Below are positions 11,308 through 24,232 of a DNA stretch of 49,349 nucleotides, piece after piece. Source of the stretch: Scedosporium boydii. Taxonomy: Eukaryota > Ascomycota > Sordariomycetes > Microascales > Microascaceae. The notes under the pieces were generated by a model. It did no database searches. It was not told where the DNA came from and worked only from the letters and a program-made list of their open reading frames with translations. Within the stretch, counting starts at the first letter, position 1; the number at the start of each line of letters is the position of its first letter. The DNA is taken from assembly GCA_002221725.1 (NCBI GenBank), contig NJFT01000275.1, positions 1 through 49,349 on the forward strand, in the 5' to 3' direction. The translations under genes and the position numbers were made by a program.

Positions 11308-14037
11308 ATGGCGCCCAACAGCAACAAACTCGTCGACGCTGTCGACAGGCTAATCACCCACATCGTCCCAACCAACCCCAAAGAAGATGAAGAGACGGTC
11401 CAGGAGAGACACGATAATTGTTTCGAGCTCGTGAAGAATATCCTGGAGAGGTACGGGCATAGTATTTCACCCCCCGATGTATATACGCTGTGCTAACCGC
11501 AACTTTCTCTCTCCTCTTCCAGCCCCGCATCCCCAGCGATCTCCTCCGATGTAAACCATGCGTCCGACATGATCAAGCGGAAGCTGATCCAAACGAACCC
11601 GAGCCAAGCCCTTCGCTTTTCGAACCTTTACAGCCGTCTTCTATCACTTCCCGTCCTGAAGCAAAAATGGGCTATCCTCTACCTACTGTACCAACTCTCC
11701 GATTCCCCCGACCCGAACGAACCCCTCCCGCTAGAACCCGCCCTATCGCGTTACGAGAGAGAAGCTCCGAGAAGGACTGAACGAAATCATACTCCGAAAT
11801 CTCAGACCCCCGCACCAAATCAAGACGAAGAGGTATTCAACGAAGCGTTTGCGCAGGGCGGACTAAAGAAGTTCCCACCGCAGCCGCGAGAGGGGAAGAA
11901 AGAGAAAGCTGACGAGGAGAAGGAGAGGGCTTCGCCTACAACTTCCAAGGAGTCACCAAAACGAGATGTGGCGATGAAATCGAAACACTTGGCCGATAAC
12001 TATGTCGAAACCAACCCTTCGGAGCCCTCTCTCCTTCGCGACCTACCCTTCACCCTCCAGGGCTTATCCTCGACGACGATGCCGTTCGAGAAACAAGATA
12101 CCCTCACACTCCCCCCCACTCTTCCGGCGCCGATAATATCACTTCTACATACCCTTGCTGAGCCCTCTCTTCTCTACAAGAGCCTAGATACCTTTGTCAA
12201 ATCGCCAGCCAAAGGCCTTCTGGGCCAAAGTCTTCGAGCCGCTATTGGCACAGAACTCAAGTCATACCTTAGCTTAATCGCCACGCTGGAGGTGCAGATC
12301 CGCCGGGCTCTGGCGACTCTCGACGAAGAAGCTCCCCGTCAAGGCATAGGAAAGGCCGGAGTAACTTTGAAACGATGCGTGGTCTGGACAAGGGAGGCAA
12401 CCATGGGCCTACGCCTAATGTGCCTTATAGCGGAGGAGTCCGAGAAGCAGAGGGGAGGGAAGCTGATCTCCATGATTCACAGCTACTCCTCTTCGTACGG
12501 CGATCCCATGGTCGCGGCGTTCGCCGAGCGTCTCCTTGGCCAATTCACCCGGCCCTTCTTCGATATCCTCCGCCACTGGATTTACGACGGCGAGCTCGTC
12601 GACCCTTACCTCGAGTTCTTCGTCAGAGAACAGACCCCGGGAGAAAACGACGCCAACAAGGCTAAGACTGGCGGGAATAGCGTGTGGGAGGACAAGTACG
12701 AGATTGACAAGGACATGATCCCCAGCATCATAACCCAGGACTTCGCCCAGAAGGTGTTTCTTATCGGGAAATCTCTCAACTTTATCCGACATAGCTGCAG
12801 CGACTCGCAATGGGTCATGGCGTATTCCAAAGCGGCGTCGAAAGAACTCCGATACGGCGACACGGCCCGACTCGAGGAATGGATCGACGAGGCGTACAAA
12901 ACCACCATGAAACGACTGATGGACCTCATGGAGACCAAGTTCCACCTCTTCGAGCACCTCCAAGCCCTGAAGAACTACATCCTCCTCGGGCAAGGCGACT
13001 TCATCGCCCTCCTCATGGAGTCGCTCGCAGCGTACCTCGACCGCCCCGCGGGAGCGCAGTATCGCCACACTCTCACGGCGCAGCTCGAGAACGCCATCCG
13101 CGGCTCCAACGCGCAGTACGACTCGGGTGAAGTCCTCCGACGCCTCGACGCCCGCATGCTGCAGCTCTCGCACGGCGACATTGGCTGGGACTGCTTCACG
13201 CTCGAGTACAAAATCGACGCGCCCGTCGACGTCGTGGTGACGGAGTGGGGGAATCGGCAGTACCTCAAGGTCTTCAACTTCCTGTGGCGCATTAAGCGCG
13301 TCGAGTTCGCCCTCGCGTCTACCTGGCGCAAGTGCATGACGGGGGCGCGTGGCGTCCTGCAGAACGGCGACCCGGCCGTCGAGCAGACGTGGAAGTCGAC
13401 GCGCGGCGTCCTCGCCGAGATGATCCACTTCGTCGGCCAGCTCCAGTACTACATCCTCTTCGAGGTCATCGAGTCTTCCTGGGGTGAGCTCCAGAAGCGC
13501 ATCCGCCGCGAAGGCTGCACGCTCGACGACCTCATCAAGGCCCACACCCGCTACCTCAACGACATCACCCACAAGGGTCTCCTGGGCGCCCGGCGCCGCC
13601 ACGCCGTCGACCCCGTCACCGGCGAGGACGACCGCACCTCGTACCTCTCCCAGCTCGGCGACCTCCTCCGCACCATGCTCGCCTACCGTAACTCCGTCGA
13701 CGGCCTCTACAGCTGGAGCGTTAGCGACTTTACCCGCCGCCAGGAAGCCGACGTCCGCACCTCTACCCGTCCTCGCCGCAGCGCCGCTACTCCCGCCGAC
13801 GAACCCCTAGGGACCTCCGTCGCCAGCGAGTTCCCCGTCTTGACGGAACGCCTTCGACACTTGGGCACCTCGTTCCGCACGCGTCTTCAGATTCTTCTCG
13901 GCGATTTGGCCTATCAGCCGGATGTCGATATGCGCTTCTTGGGCGTTGCCATGAACTTTAACGATGTGTATCAGCCCGCGAGGAGGAAGAGTAAGGCGCC
14001 GCAGTCTGCGAGTAGTGCTGTTGGCACAAGTGCGTAA
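11308..14037 (+). CDS. Gamma-tubulin complex component 3 (Spc98/Alp6/GCP3)
   Basis: Exons 11308-11450 and 11523-14037 give 885 aa; the 72 nt intron has donor GTACGG, a GCTAAC branch site and acceptor TTCCAG. The start sits in GCCACCATGGC, an excellent eukaryotic context. The GRIP1 region begins near SLLRDLPFTLQGLSSTTMPF. The GRIP2 region contains LSHGDIGWDCFTLEYKIDAP and LKVFNFLWRIKRVEFALAST, which match GCP3 rather than GCP2. The extreme C-terminus, MRFLGVAMNFNDVYQP, is also typical of fungal GCP3. Role: with GCP2 and gamma-tubulin it forms the gamma-tubulin small complex that nucleates microtubules at the spindle pole body. A disordered charged linker occupies about residues 110-180. Codon use becomes markedly GC-rich at third positions in the second half (about 12900-13850). 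It is convergent with wee1. Confidence 0.93.
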
Positions 14038-15315
14038 GGGTTTTTCTCTTGATGGTGTCTTTTTTTTTTTTTTGATTTTCCTTCCTCTTTGGGACTGGAT
14101 ACGTGCATTCAAACCGTAGATGAAAACTTGGAGACTGGAGTGTGTTGGGTGTATTGTCTGAGGTTTGGCGCGAGGGAATGTCTGTCTGTCTCCTTGATTT
14201 TGGGGGATATTTACGTCGTAACGATCGATAGGCGAGGCAAAAAGGCAAGGAAAGGCTTGTTCATGATAGCATAACCAATACATTCCTCAACCGAAATGTC
14301 CACCTTCTCTCATTCTCCATCTCACTGCTGTCTACGGGAAGCATCCCCGCGAAGGTTACAAGATCACTGAGACACACAACACACGACACACGCACTCGGA
14401 ACAGAACACATTTGGCTAAATCTCTTGATTTCAATTCATAATGGCGCGAATTATCATGTAATGCCGTATCGTCGTTAGAAAGCATGACAGGGCAGAAAAA
14501 AAAAAAGAAAGAAGAAAAAGAAATAACAACCCGAATTCGAAAGAGGAATTGATCATCCCTTTCTACTCTCTAGAGTCCTGATAAACAGCGCCACCTTTCC
14601 TTTCCTTTCTAGAAAGTCAAACAAACAACAAGAAACTTCTTTTGTTTACCAGACCATGGACCCCCTTTTGCCATGCAATGACTTGTCATAATACATATAA
14701 AGCCCTCCGCCATGAAAAAAACCAGATGCTAGAAAAAAGAAGACGAGAAAACAGAAACATGCCCCATTCCCTTTTTGTCTTTCCGAGCATAAAAATCAGA
14801 GATTGTGTCAGAGTCGACCTGGTTGGCCAGTTCGTCCACCCCTTCTAAATATATATAATGATGTATTGTTCCCGGAATTCTCTGCGTCGTATCGTCGAGT
14901 CGATTCGTGATTGTTAAAGTTGGCAGACTCACTGAAACTTGAGCGTTCGACAGACAACGTGCAAATATCATCGGGTTCTCGGTTCGCGGAGGCCATCGAC
15001 TGATGGACGGATCCTCATACCCCCAACAAACATAAAAAGAGACGGAAGAAAACTTCGCCTCTGCTAATCGGCCATGGAATTGTTCGTCATGGAGTTTGGA
15101 TAGTGATAAATAAACCTCGATTTCGACTTGCACCTAGATCAACTTCGGATTGCGCCGGCGAGCTCGTTTTCGCACGCTCCAGCCCATAGGGAGGCACTAG
15201 GTCCTGGGAAGAGCATCCAGTGAATAATGTGCCTCCGACGCCCAACTCTCGAACCTCACCAAGTCGACCAATGCTAATAGAGGGAAGACACCAAGTCATA
15301 GATTATCTCGGCCCT
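14038..15315. other. Convergent intergenic region (GCP3 / wee1 3' ends)
   Basis: This 1.3 kb stretch is flanked by two stop codons and should hold both 3' UTRs. A T14 run at 14060-14073 lies 23 bp beyond the GCP3 stop. Many short A- and T-rich tracts follow. I see no gene. Confidence 0.55.
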
Positions 15316-18300
15316 CTAGGCGTCCATCATAACAGTATCGACGTCACCTTGAGCATAGTCATTGGGACCCTCATCTGGTCCGAACGTTCCCTCGTAGACC
15401 GTTGCCGCACATCGTCGTCGAGTAGCAACCCAGCGGAAACTGTCGAATTGGAGAATTTGGTCAACGGTCGGGCGCTGGGCCGGCTCAGGACGAGTCAGCT
15501 GGTGCATCAAAAAGTCCATGGACCATGGGTGAGAAGAACGGGCCATGAACGGAGGAGGCTGCACCAAAGGCGCGTGCTTGGGAACGCCGAAATCAGGTCG
15601 CGGATTGGCAATAGTCATCATCTTGCCAGTGAGAGGATCTTCAAAAGTCATCGATGAGCAGGGGATGTCTCCCGTCACGCCGATGATCTCGAACGGCGTG
15701 AGCGTTGGAAGCTCCGTGTATTGGGCGTTCCTCAACGCCTGCCAAGCCAAGCCATTGTCGGGAAGCTGGACATTACCGCCAATTTCAAGCGTCATCAATC
15801 CCAGGGAGAAAACGTCTGATGCTTTGTCGTACTGGCCCTTGAGGATTTCGGGACCGATGTATTCACGGTCACCCTCGGCGTCAATATACTTTGTGACGGG
15901 CCACTCAGCCGCAAGGCCGAAGTCTCCGATCTTGAGAACACCCTCGTGGGTGATGAACACGTTGGCGGGTTTCAGATCGAGATGCATCAAATTGGCATTG
16001 TGAATAGCTTGAAGACCCTATCATGCAAAAAATTGATTAGCAGGAGAACTTTCTTCCAAGGGGAAAGGACGTAGAGGCCCATAGACTTACAAGCAAGATA
16101 TCGTGCAGAACCTTCCAGATTCGGAAATCGTCCAGCCGCCCCTTATGGCCAAGCTCACTGACGAACGTCTGGAGAGTACCCTCATCACAGTACTCGGTCT
16201 GGATATACAAGTGGTTGTTTACCTCCCAGCTATTGATGTAGTGAAGGACGTGGCTCGCGTGACTCAGGGACTTCAAGATTCGAACCTCATTAAGCTTTCG
16301 ATCTCGATCGCGGGGGCCGGTAAAGGCTCGGCGAGATTTCTTCACTGCATAGGCCGTTCCAGGCGAAGGCGAACCCGGAGGTGTCTTCGCCAGAGGACTA
16401 CTGCTAAGCTCAACACCCAAGGAGGCGCGAGACCGCCTGGGAAAGGCAACGCGATAAACGATCGAGAACTCGCCGCGGCCAATCTCGTCAACTTTGTAGA
16501 ACTTGTGGAGAAGATACTCGTCGATGTCGACACGGCTCTTCCCCATGTGAACAGGAGTCACAATTCGGCGACCATTCTGGCTCGTGGTAGGGGTGACTGG
16601 GCCGGGAGACCGTTGCTCCGCCGCGGCGTTTCCGTTGCGCGAGACCGAGAACCGGCTAGGGTCCAGTTGCAACATGTTTTCGAGAGGCGTCTTCGGCGTC
16701 TGCTGACCGGGTCGAATAGGACTCGCTGTTTATAATTGTTAGCAGATCAAACTTCGAGGCAAGGGGGGTGGATTTCCTTGTTCTTTTTTTTTCTCAACTC
16801 ACATGAAGGTTCTCGAGAGAACATGGGCTTGACAGCCGAGATGGGGGGGCCTCGCCGGTTGGCACTTGGGCTATCGGTGATGTTGCTATCCAGGTTGGCC
16901 TCGGTGGCCTCGGGCGTCGCAAATGTCTTTGTCGGAGTTGGGGGAACACCTTCGGGGGTGTGGGCACCGCTGCTCGTGCCACCATTGGCATTGGCGTTGG
17001 AATTGTTCTCTTCGTTCAGATTCAGGACGCTGGCGCGTCGGTGAACACGACCTCCCAACCTATGGAAGAGGCCGAGACCCTTACCAACATTACCATACGA
17101 TGAAGTTTCGTCTCCGTCGGCCCGGGTCGAGCCCAAGGCAATGGGTGTGGCAGGCCCGCGTCGGAATCTAACAGCGCTACTGGGCGGGTAGGTAGCGAAA
17201 CCAGAGGAGCTGTTCTTCTTGCACGGGGTATCGGGTACCACCATCCCCTTATCTTCATCGAGGTCTCGATTGACCTTCGACACCAAACCGGAGGACATGA
17301 ACATACTAGGCCGTCCAACGGCTGGAGTATATGTGGCCTGTGCATTTTGCACGGCATTGGGCAGCGACCTGGTAAAAATGGTGTTGGCCGCTGGGGGTAG
17401 GGAAAATTTGAAGCGATCCGATCGCAGGTTGGGGAGTTTATTCGCCGACTGCTCAATAGGAAACCTTATGGGGCTGTCCTCGACGAAACAACTACCTGAG
17501 GTAGAAGGCTTGAGCGATCGCGACAACGGATGAGGGTTGTTGCCGGCTTGGTTCGCAGGAGGGTTTGCGTGCATCACTGAAGCAGAGAATGCTCCGCTTG
17601 TCGGGAATGGATTCTCACGTGCGGCAGGAGGTGGAACAAATTGGTCGGATGACAGCCTAGGACGATTGCGACCGTTGGGACTTGGTACCTCCGCGCCCAT
17701 TTGCATTTGAGCGAGTTGCTGTGCCCCAGTGCGCCTTCCCCACGAACCTTTGTCGCCATACCGTTGCTGAAGCGTCGACTTGCGCAGCGAGGATGATCGG
17801 CGCGTAGCCGAAGACATGGGAGTGGGTGAGGGCTGGCTGTCGCGTCGAATTGTGCTGCCTACCAGAGTATAATTATTTTGGGAGGACTCGTCGTGTATGT
17901 CGAAACTGAGCGATGGAGAGCTCGCGTGGTCGAAGACATTGGCGTCGTGCACAATACTACTGAAGCTAGCGATGCCGTGCAAGCTTCGACGCTTCGCAAC
18001 GGGGCTCGCCACGCTGCCCGTCCCGAAGTCCATATCGGCGTCGGTTCGCTTTAACGTGCCCGTGCCGGCGACTGGACTGGAGAAGTCGGAAGTGGTCGTG
18101 TCTAGGTTGCGGAAAATGGAGTGAGACGCGCCAGAAACATCAAGATGCAAACTATGACGCGACGGCTTGTTCAGGCAGCGCCTGGAGAGGGGGCTCGCAG
18201 GGATTACCGAGCGGCCGTTCTCTTGGCCAGGCGCGTCAGCGCTCGAGGATGGGATGCTATTTCCCGAATCGGAAGAAATGCTGAGGGCTCTTTTCAATGG

Positions 18301-18762
18301 TGATTTGGGGGACACTCGCGTCCTCGGCACGGGTCCCAAAGGAGTCGTCGAACCCGTTTGCGGCTTTGAGAATCTCGCAGATCGAAGAGAGAGCTTGACG
18401 CTTGGTTTGAAAGAAACAGAAGAATGGGGAGGGGGTTGGGTGGGAGTGGTGGTAAGAGTAGCCGCCCGAGATCTGGAAGGTGGAGTAGAAGTAGAGGTTG
18501 GTTTCTTAGGTGTTAGTTGAGGTTGACTCCTCTGGGAGACCAAGGCTGGAGAATATCGGCGACATGGCGATTGTGGGCTCGGAGAACTTGATGTAGGGCT
18601 TTCCGTGGTGTTGCTGTGTGGTGATCGAGTGGCTAAGTTAAACTTGGATGGAGATCGTGAAATAGACCTCCTAAGGTCTCGGACTGCTGAGCTCACATCC
18701 ACATGGTGAACATGCGTTGGTGATGGCAGGGTTAAAGTCCCGCCACTGTTAGAGTAGGACAT
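15316..18762 (-). CDS. wee1: Wee1-family mitosis-inhibitor protein kinase
   Basis: Exons 16803-18762, 16091-16725 and 15316-16017 give 1098 aa. The introns are 77 and 73 nt with GTGAGT and GTAAGT donors. The first 700 residues are disordered and rich in Ser-Pro and Thr-Pro, the usual CDK-type regulatory tail. The kinase domain begins near residue 730. The glycine loop is [11 protein letters not shown] (from about 735), the ATP lysine K782 in YAVKK, the helix-C glutamate E800, the catalytic loop HLDLKPANV (D879) and the metal-binding DFG (D897). [11 protein letters not shown] replaces the usual APE region, a Wee1 hallmark. Role: phosphorylates the inhibitory tyrosine of Cdk1 and delays mitotic entry. 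In Aspergillus nidulans the orthologue is ankA. It sits tail to tail with GCP3. All catalytic residues are present, so it should be active. Confidence 0.95.
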
Positions 18763-21170
18763 TGTTGTGGTATTTCTTCTGAGACAGTCCTTTTGTTATG
18801 CATTCACTCCAAAAAGGAGGTAATCTAGGCAATATAACCACTAGTTCCAGACAAAGGCCGTTTTTCAGACTGGAGCTTGGAAACTTAGTGGCCCTTAGAT
18901 TTGATGGATATTTGGAAGCGCTGTGCGTCTTTGTTTTCGAGGACGAACAAGTTCTTTCGACTGGTTTTGTTCGCAGGAAGTGGGATGAGCGACAGCTGCT
19001 GTATGTAGGAAAAGTAACGGCGGCCCAAGTTCGAGGATGGGCGACAGACGGCAACAACGCCAACGACCAACGGGAGAAGGAGAGTAGATCGATCCTATAG
19101 GCCAACGGCTCTCTCAAGTCTGTTGTCCAACGTTGGGTGGCGACATGCCCAAGGCCTAAATGGCGACGTGTTTTTGTTGGATCTGAGGCAGCAGAATTAA
19201 GGAGCGACGCGACGAATAAGTCCAAAGGCTAGCTTAGTTCCCAAAAAAAAAAATGCTGATGCCTAAGATTCATCCAAAGATCGCCAATTCCGCTGGCATA
19301 GCGCTATTTCGCAGCGCCAGTACTTGAACAAGTGAGCGACCGTTCCAGCGCGCCACTCAGATCAACAGATGCCACAGGTAAAGGTGGCGATCCTATGCGC
19401 AGTATTTTCGATCGCGGTTCGGGTCGGTGGGATGGCGGCGATCGGAGAGAGGAAACAGAGGCGGCTCGCTCGAGGAAACCAGACTCCCTATAATGCCACG
19501 ACCACCGGCGACTTTCGAAACAAGGAAAATAAAAGACGAAGAAGAAGAAAAAAGAATAGAATAAGAACGAATAGAGTGAAAAGATGAAACGAAGAGAAAA
19601 TGAATCTAGGAAACAGTCACCGGAAGGAGAGGAAGTTGAGAGACTGCCAAGGGAAGGAAAAGATGGCGGGTGCAACTGTGGTGGCGGGAGGTCGTGAGTG
19701 CAAGGTTTCTCAGAAAAAAGAAGCACGGCGAACCAGAGCCAGAAGCAGAACCTCGCGTAAGTACGAAGAAGTAAAGTAGTAATGGGCTTGGATGTTTGTA
19801 TGTATGCAGGCTGTTTGGGGTTGGGGCTGGAAAGAGTGGATTTGTTCGTTGGCAAAAGGGTAGTGGTCGGGGAGGGTACAAGAATACAAGAGTACAAGTA
19901 GCCAACTGGGCCAGGGTGGGATTGTTTATTACCAGGGTCCAAAGTCAACACTCAAAAGGAAATGATCGCGTGGTTGACGCGTTTGGGCGTTGGCCCGTGC
20001 TTTTCTCCGATGATTCACCATTCCATTATTCATCGATTCGTGGGTGGCGTTGGTGGCGCCTGGTCACACTTGACAATTGACGATCTCAGTTGAGGATTTC
20101 TCCCGATTAGTTCGGGAAGTTGGAGAGCGACTGCCAAAGTGAGCGTGAAGTATTGAGGTACCGAGTCCCACAAGAGAAGTACTTTGTAGCGTCCAACGAC
20201 ATGCAGCACTAGGAAGGCGCTACTGGCAATCCCACCGGGGACTATGACCCATGGGACAAGTACAAAGTCTTGGGTAGTTTTGAGTGTGGATTAGCGCTAC
20301 GATGTCTCAGAAAGTCAGAAAGTCAGAGTTTGAGAGCACGCACTGGCCGGCCGGAGTTAGACAAGGCATTCAGTGTTGTTGATCCCAGGTCTCATCATGC
20401 TTAGAGTCTAAGACAACAGCTACGTCTAAATGTTTAAGCTTGGGCGGCGGACAAATCTTCGAGGATCGTCCGGCACGCCCTCGGTCTCGACGGCGGATCC
20501 AGGTTTTTGTTCGTCCCATGTCATTGCTCTCTCTGATCTAACAACAACAAGTAGTTTACACTAATACACTAATACACTGATACCTTGCAGGTACGAAGTA
20601 CACACCGTTTAAAACGAGGATAGAAGCAGAAGTATTAGCGAAAACGAATATGCAACAGAAGAGGAGCCATTATCGTGTGTTTGAGGGACGAGCCCACTTG
20701 CAAATGCCATCGCCTGAGACAATCTCAAGCCGAGGACCTCAGAGACAAAGAGCAGATACCACGTCTTCCTTGTAATATCAAGTGGACTCCCAAGAGTGTA
20801 CATCCCGTCACTCCTGAGCCAAAAGTTTGAGATGTCAGCTGGGCATCTCCTCCTAACTATAGTGGACTCTCCAATTGTCCCGCCTCTCCCCGCCGGATTG
20901 TCGACACTTTGTCCTTGGGGCCCTTTGGCAGCGTCGCTTCACCTGTGCTGTCAAGTTCTTAAAGCCAGGCGATATGCAGACCCCGCCAGGAACTACTGAG
21001 TACGTGAGCACTATACCCCAATTCTACTAGATTCATACACACCGCTCTGAATTTCTCCTGCATAATACATAGGAGAAGCGCCCCGATCGCCGCCCTTGTG
21101 CATATTACGAAGGAGAAGTGTCCACGTATGAAGCCCAAAGGACAGTCCAGAGGCTCCATCCAACGACTTC

Positions 21171-21184
21171 GTACTGCGAAGTAC
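21171..21184. repeat. Short dyad related to the TACGAAGTA family
   Basis: GTACT and AGTAC form 5 bp inverted arms around GCGA. A TTCGTAC word overlaps the left arm, linking it to the dispersed family described near 37-44 kb. Confidence 0.4.
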
Positions 21185-23067
21185 ACCATGTACAAAGCCA
21201 ACCACCAACTGCCAGTGCAGCGGCCCCCTTAGCCCTTGCCTTTGCCCCCTTTGCCCCCCTGTCCCTTTCCCACTATCCCAGGGACGCGGTTTAGGGGGGG
21301 GTTAGGATCATGCGCCCATTGAGCGCGCTTCCGCAGGGGTTCCTGGGGACCTACCCGTCCTCCCTGACCCTTCCTGACCCCTACTCTGTCAATCCCTTCC
21401 CTCAGGGTCCTTCCCAGAATGTCTCCTGCAGTATTGCTTCGTACCCTCTCCAGGCGACCATTCATCGTTGGCTGGCAACTCCATTCCAGAACAAAGAGGA
21501 ATGGCCAAACCCGGTAATGATGTCAGATCCGCAAAAGAGGCAGTTTGCATCTCCATAACAGTGTAGTATCTTCGAGCAGAGCCTCAACGAGGCAACGACA
21601 AAGAAAAAGAACATACAAACTCCGTATTGAAACAAAAAAGACGCAGGCTGGCGCCCCCGCCCCTAACCCACAAGCTAAAGCAACCAACTGATCATCACCG
21701 GCGCCTTCCGTCGCAGTCCCTCGCCGCACCCTCCTTCTGTTGAAGGATTCCGGCACAAAAAAAGAGTCTCCCGATCCCCCCCTCCTTCCCCCTCAGCAGC
21801 TCTGCCTCGCCCAACACCATCGACGGAACGGAAAGAACGAGGAAGGATTTTTTCTCTTTTCCCTTAATATTCCCTCATCCGATGAGGAAGGAAATTACGC
21901 CTGACCCGTCCCAGAGAAAAAAGCCCACAATTACTTTTTCGCACGAGATGAGGCCACCTGGGCCGAAGGTTGGGCAATTGCGAATTGCGACTGGGGCGCA
22001 ATTTTTCTCCTCTCTTTTTTTTTCTTGTTGGTTCGTCGCGTCGAAAATCAAAACAAACAAATGGGATTTTTTTTCCTTCCCTTGTCCCTCCTAAGCCCGA
22101 GCCCGGCAAGTGCTTGCGCCGCTCCCCACAAACAATGAGCATTGATCAATTGCTGCGTGCACTTTGGCCATTTTCTCCTTATCTCATCTTCAAGATCGGC
22201 ATTGCCATCTAATCTGGGCTCATCTCCATGTTCCATGGACGAGAGCATTGATTGATCAAATAATATCATTTCCGCCCGACGCCCGCCATTGGAATTACTT
22301 GCTTATTACTTTTTCATGCCCGTTTCTCCATCCTCCCCGTCCCTCTCCAATCCCCGTAGGCTTCCTATAGGCTTCTCCATACCCAAAGGCACCAAGCACC
22401 GTTGATTCCGAGCCTTCCTTGCTTATGCATCCACTACGGAACCAGAGGTATCCCTGCTCCTCTGCAAAATTGGGTACCCCTGTAAAGGTTGCCTATAATA
22501 CGAACGGTGCACTTCGAAAAAGGAAAGGGAGGGAAAAGAAAAAGAAAAAGAAAAACAAGAGCCTTCCTGGCTTGGCCCCATTCCGACTGACCCATTGCGA
22601 CCCATTGACAAGTCCGCGGGAAACGCCGGGGGCGGGCACGACGGTAAGCAAAGGACCGCACTAAACCTTTCCATGCTCCAGCACCAGGACCAAGGAACGC
22701 GCACTTCCATTTTGAGCCTTTCCCCAGCTCCAAAAAAAGAAAATAACAAGAAAAAAACGGCCCGGCTTTTCCCTCCCTCCCCCGCGAGGATTCCCCTTTA
22801 GAGATCTAGATGTGTTATTGGTCGTCGACAGATCTTCTTCCCGCCGCTGCTGCAAGGTACGGTACTACTCTGCCCACACGAAAACGGGCATGCCGTCTTG
22901 GGATGAAACTTTAACCTCGTTCCGACGAGAAAAAGGGAATTTGGGAATAGCGCATCACCTTATTTCTTTTTCGCTTTTCTTGACGCCGAGATGACGACGA
23001 AGAAAGAAAGAAAAACGTTTCAATTAGCTTTTCTTAGAAACCAAAGGTTCTTCCTGCGTTGCACTGC

Positions 23068-23121
23068 CAACGTCAATGTCAACGTCAACGTCTACAAGTA
23101 AGTAAATAGTAAGTAAATAGT
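23068..23121. repeat. Two adjacent short tandem repeats
   Basis: Four hexamers, CAACGT with one CAATGT variant, run from 23068 to 23091. The 11-mer AAGTAAATAGT is then repeated twice perfectly at 23100-23121. These are simple microsatellite-like repeats in non-coding DNA. Confidence 0.75.
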
Positions 23122-24232
23122 AAATCTGTTCCAGTTAGACATATGACAATGTGACACCATCAATGGCGATGGAACAAGAAAATCCATTCCAACTTACACA
23201 CGCTGAGCCACATGTTTCTCTGCCATTTCGTGGGCCGCCGTATAAGTTTAAAACAATCTAGAAAAACCGACAACCATAGGCGTAGTGTGGTTCAAGTCAA
23301 AACGAAAGCGTCACGACCCCCCAATTCCATCTCCCTCAGCCGCTCTCATCTGAGACATCTAACAGGTCTCTAGCACACACTAATAAACAGACAACAAAGA
23401 CAGGTTTCCCCATCCTTCACTAGTGAGCGGTAACCGTATAACCGTAGTAGCACAGCAGATCTCATCTACATACTGGAGACGGCTCCACGGAGAAAAAGAA
23501 AAAGAAAAGGAAAAAGTAAGGCTTTCTTTTCTCCATGAGTCCCTGTCCCCCGCTCCTTTGCTCCTCTGGTAGTCTCCTGGTGTTGTAGTTTGGATTTCTC
23601 TCTCCCACCTCGGCGCAATACTACGAAGCCGTATGAGCCGCCCATCAAAACAAAGGGCGCGGGGAGAAAGAACAACGAATGTCCCGATTCGTGGCAGAAA
23701 TGCTCTGCTGCTTTGCCTAAGAATAATCCCGTCGTTTTATTTTTCGTAAAGGATTATCTAGTCTCAACTGTCCGTTTCTCTCACTGACAAGTCCTTCTTG
23801 TCTTTCTTTGTTTATCTCCTCGTTCCTCCTCGTCACAGATCCCGACGGCCAGCCATCCCCGTCGGTCCGTCTATGACAAAGGCGTAAATGTCCGGGTATT
23901 TCCCATCTTCATACATAATATCTCATTAAAAACAGGAAAAGTGGAAAGGAAAAAAGGAGAAAAAAAATGACAGCGCCGAACAAGGGAAGGGCAACGCGGA
24001 AAGAATCATGGGCTAGAACACGCCGGGAGACACATCATCTGAGACTCCACCTCAGACCTATCTCCATTGTTCTCACTGTCTCCTGGAAGGCTTGAATCAT
24101 GACAGCCTGCCGTTGTCGAAGTGACAAGACATGTCGATGCGACATTTGAACAACGGGCTGAGCATGACGAGACATGGGAAGCCAAAGAAAGGATCTACCC
24201 CTCTCTTCCTCGCCCCTCTTTCTCGATAGCGC

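Larger units (their letters stand above)
18763..24232. other. 5.5 kb gene-free region upstream of wee1
   Basis: It lies between the wee1 start and the med1 stop, both genes being on the minus strand. No ORF longer than about 215 codons occurs and none resembles a protein. It holds A/G-rich tracts (19525-19590, 22510-22560, 23490-23520), one TACGAAGTA word (20592), a GTACT/AGTAC dyad (21171-21184), a C-run block (21231-21300) and short tandem repeats (23068-23121). It may be an extended wee1 promoter or leader, or carry non-coding transcripts. The sequence does not decide. Confidence 0.5.

Noticed and set aside
12415..13602. 395-codon minus-strand open frame opposite GCP3
   Set aside because: It is a shadow of the high third-position GC of GCP3. 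Its Val/Glu/Asp-rich composition is what the reverse frame of such codons produces, and the plus strand has clear homology.
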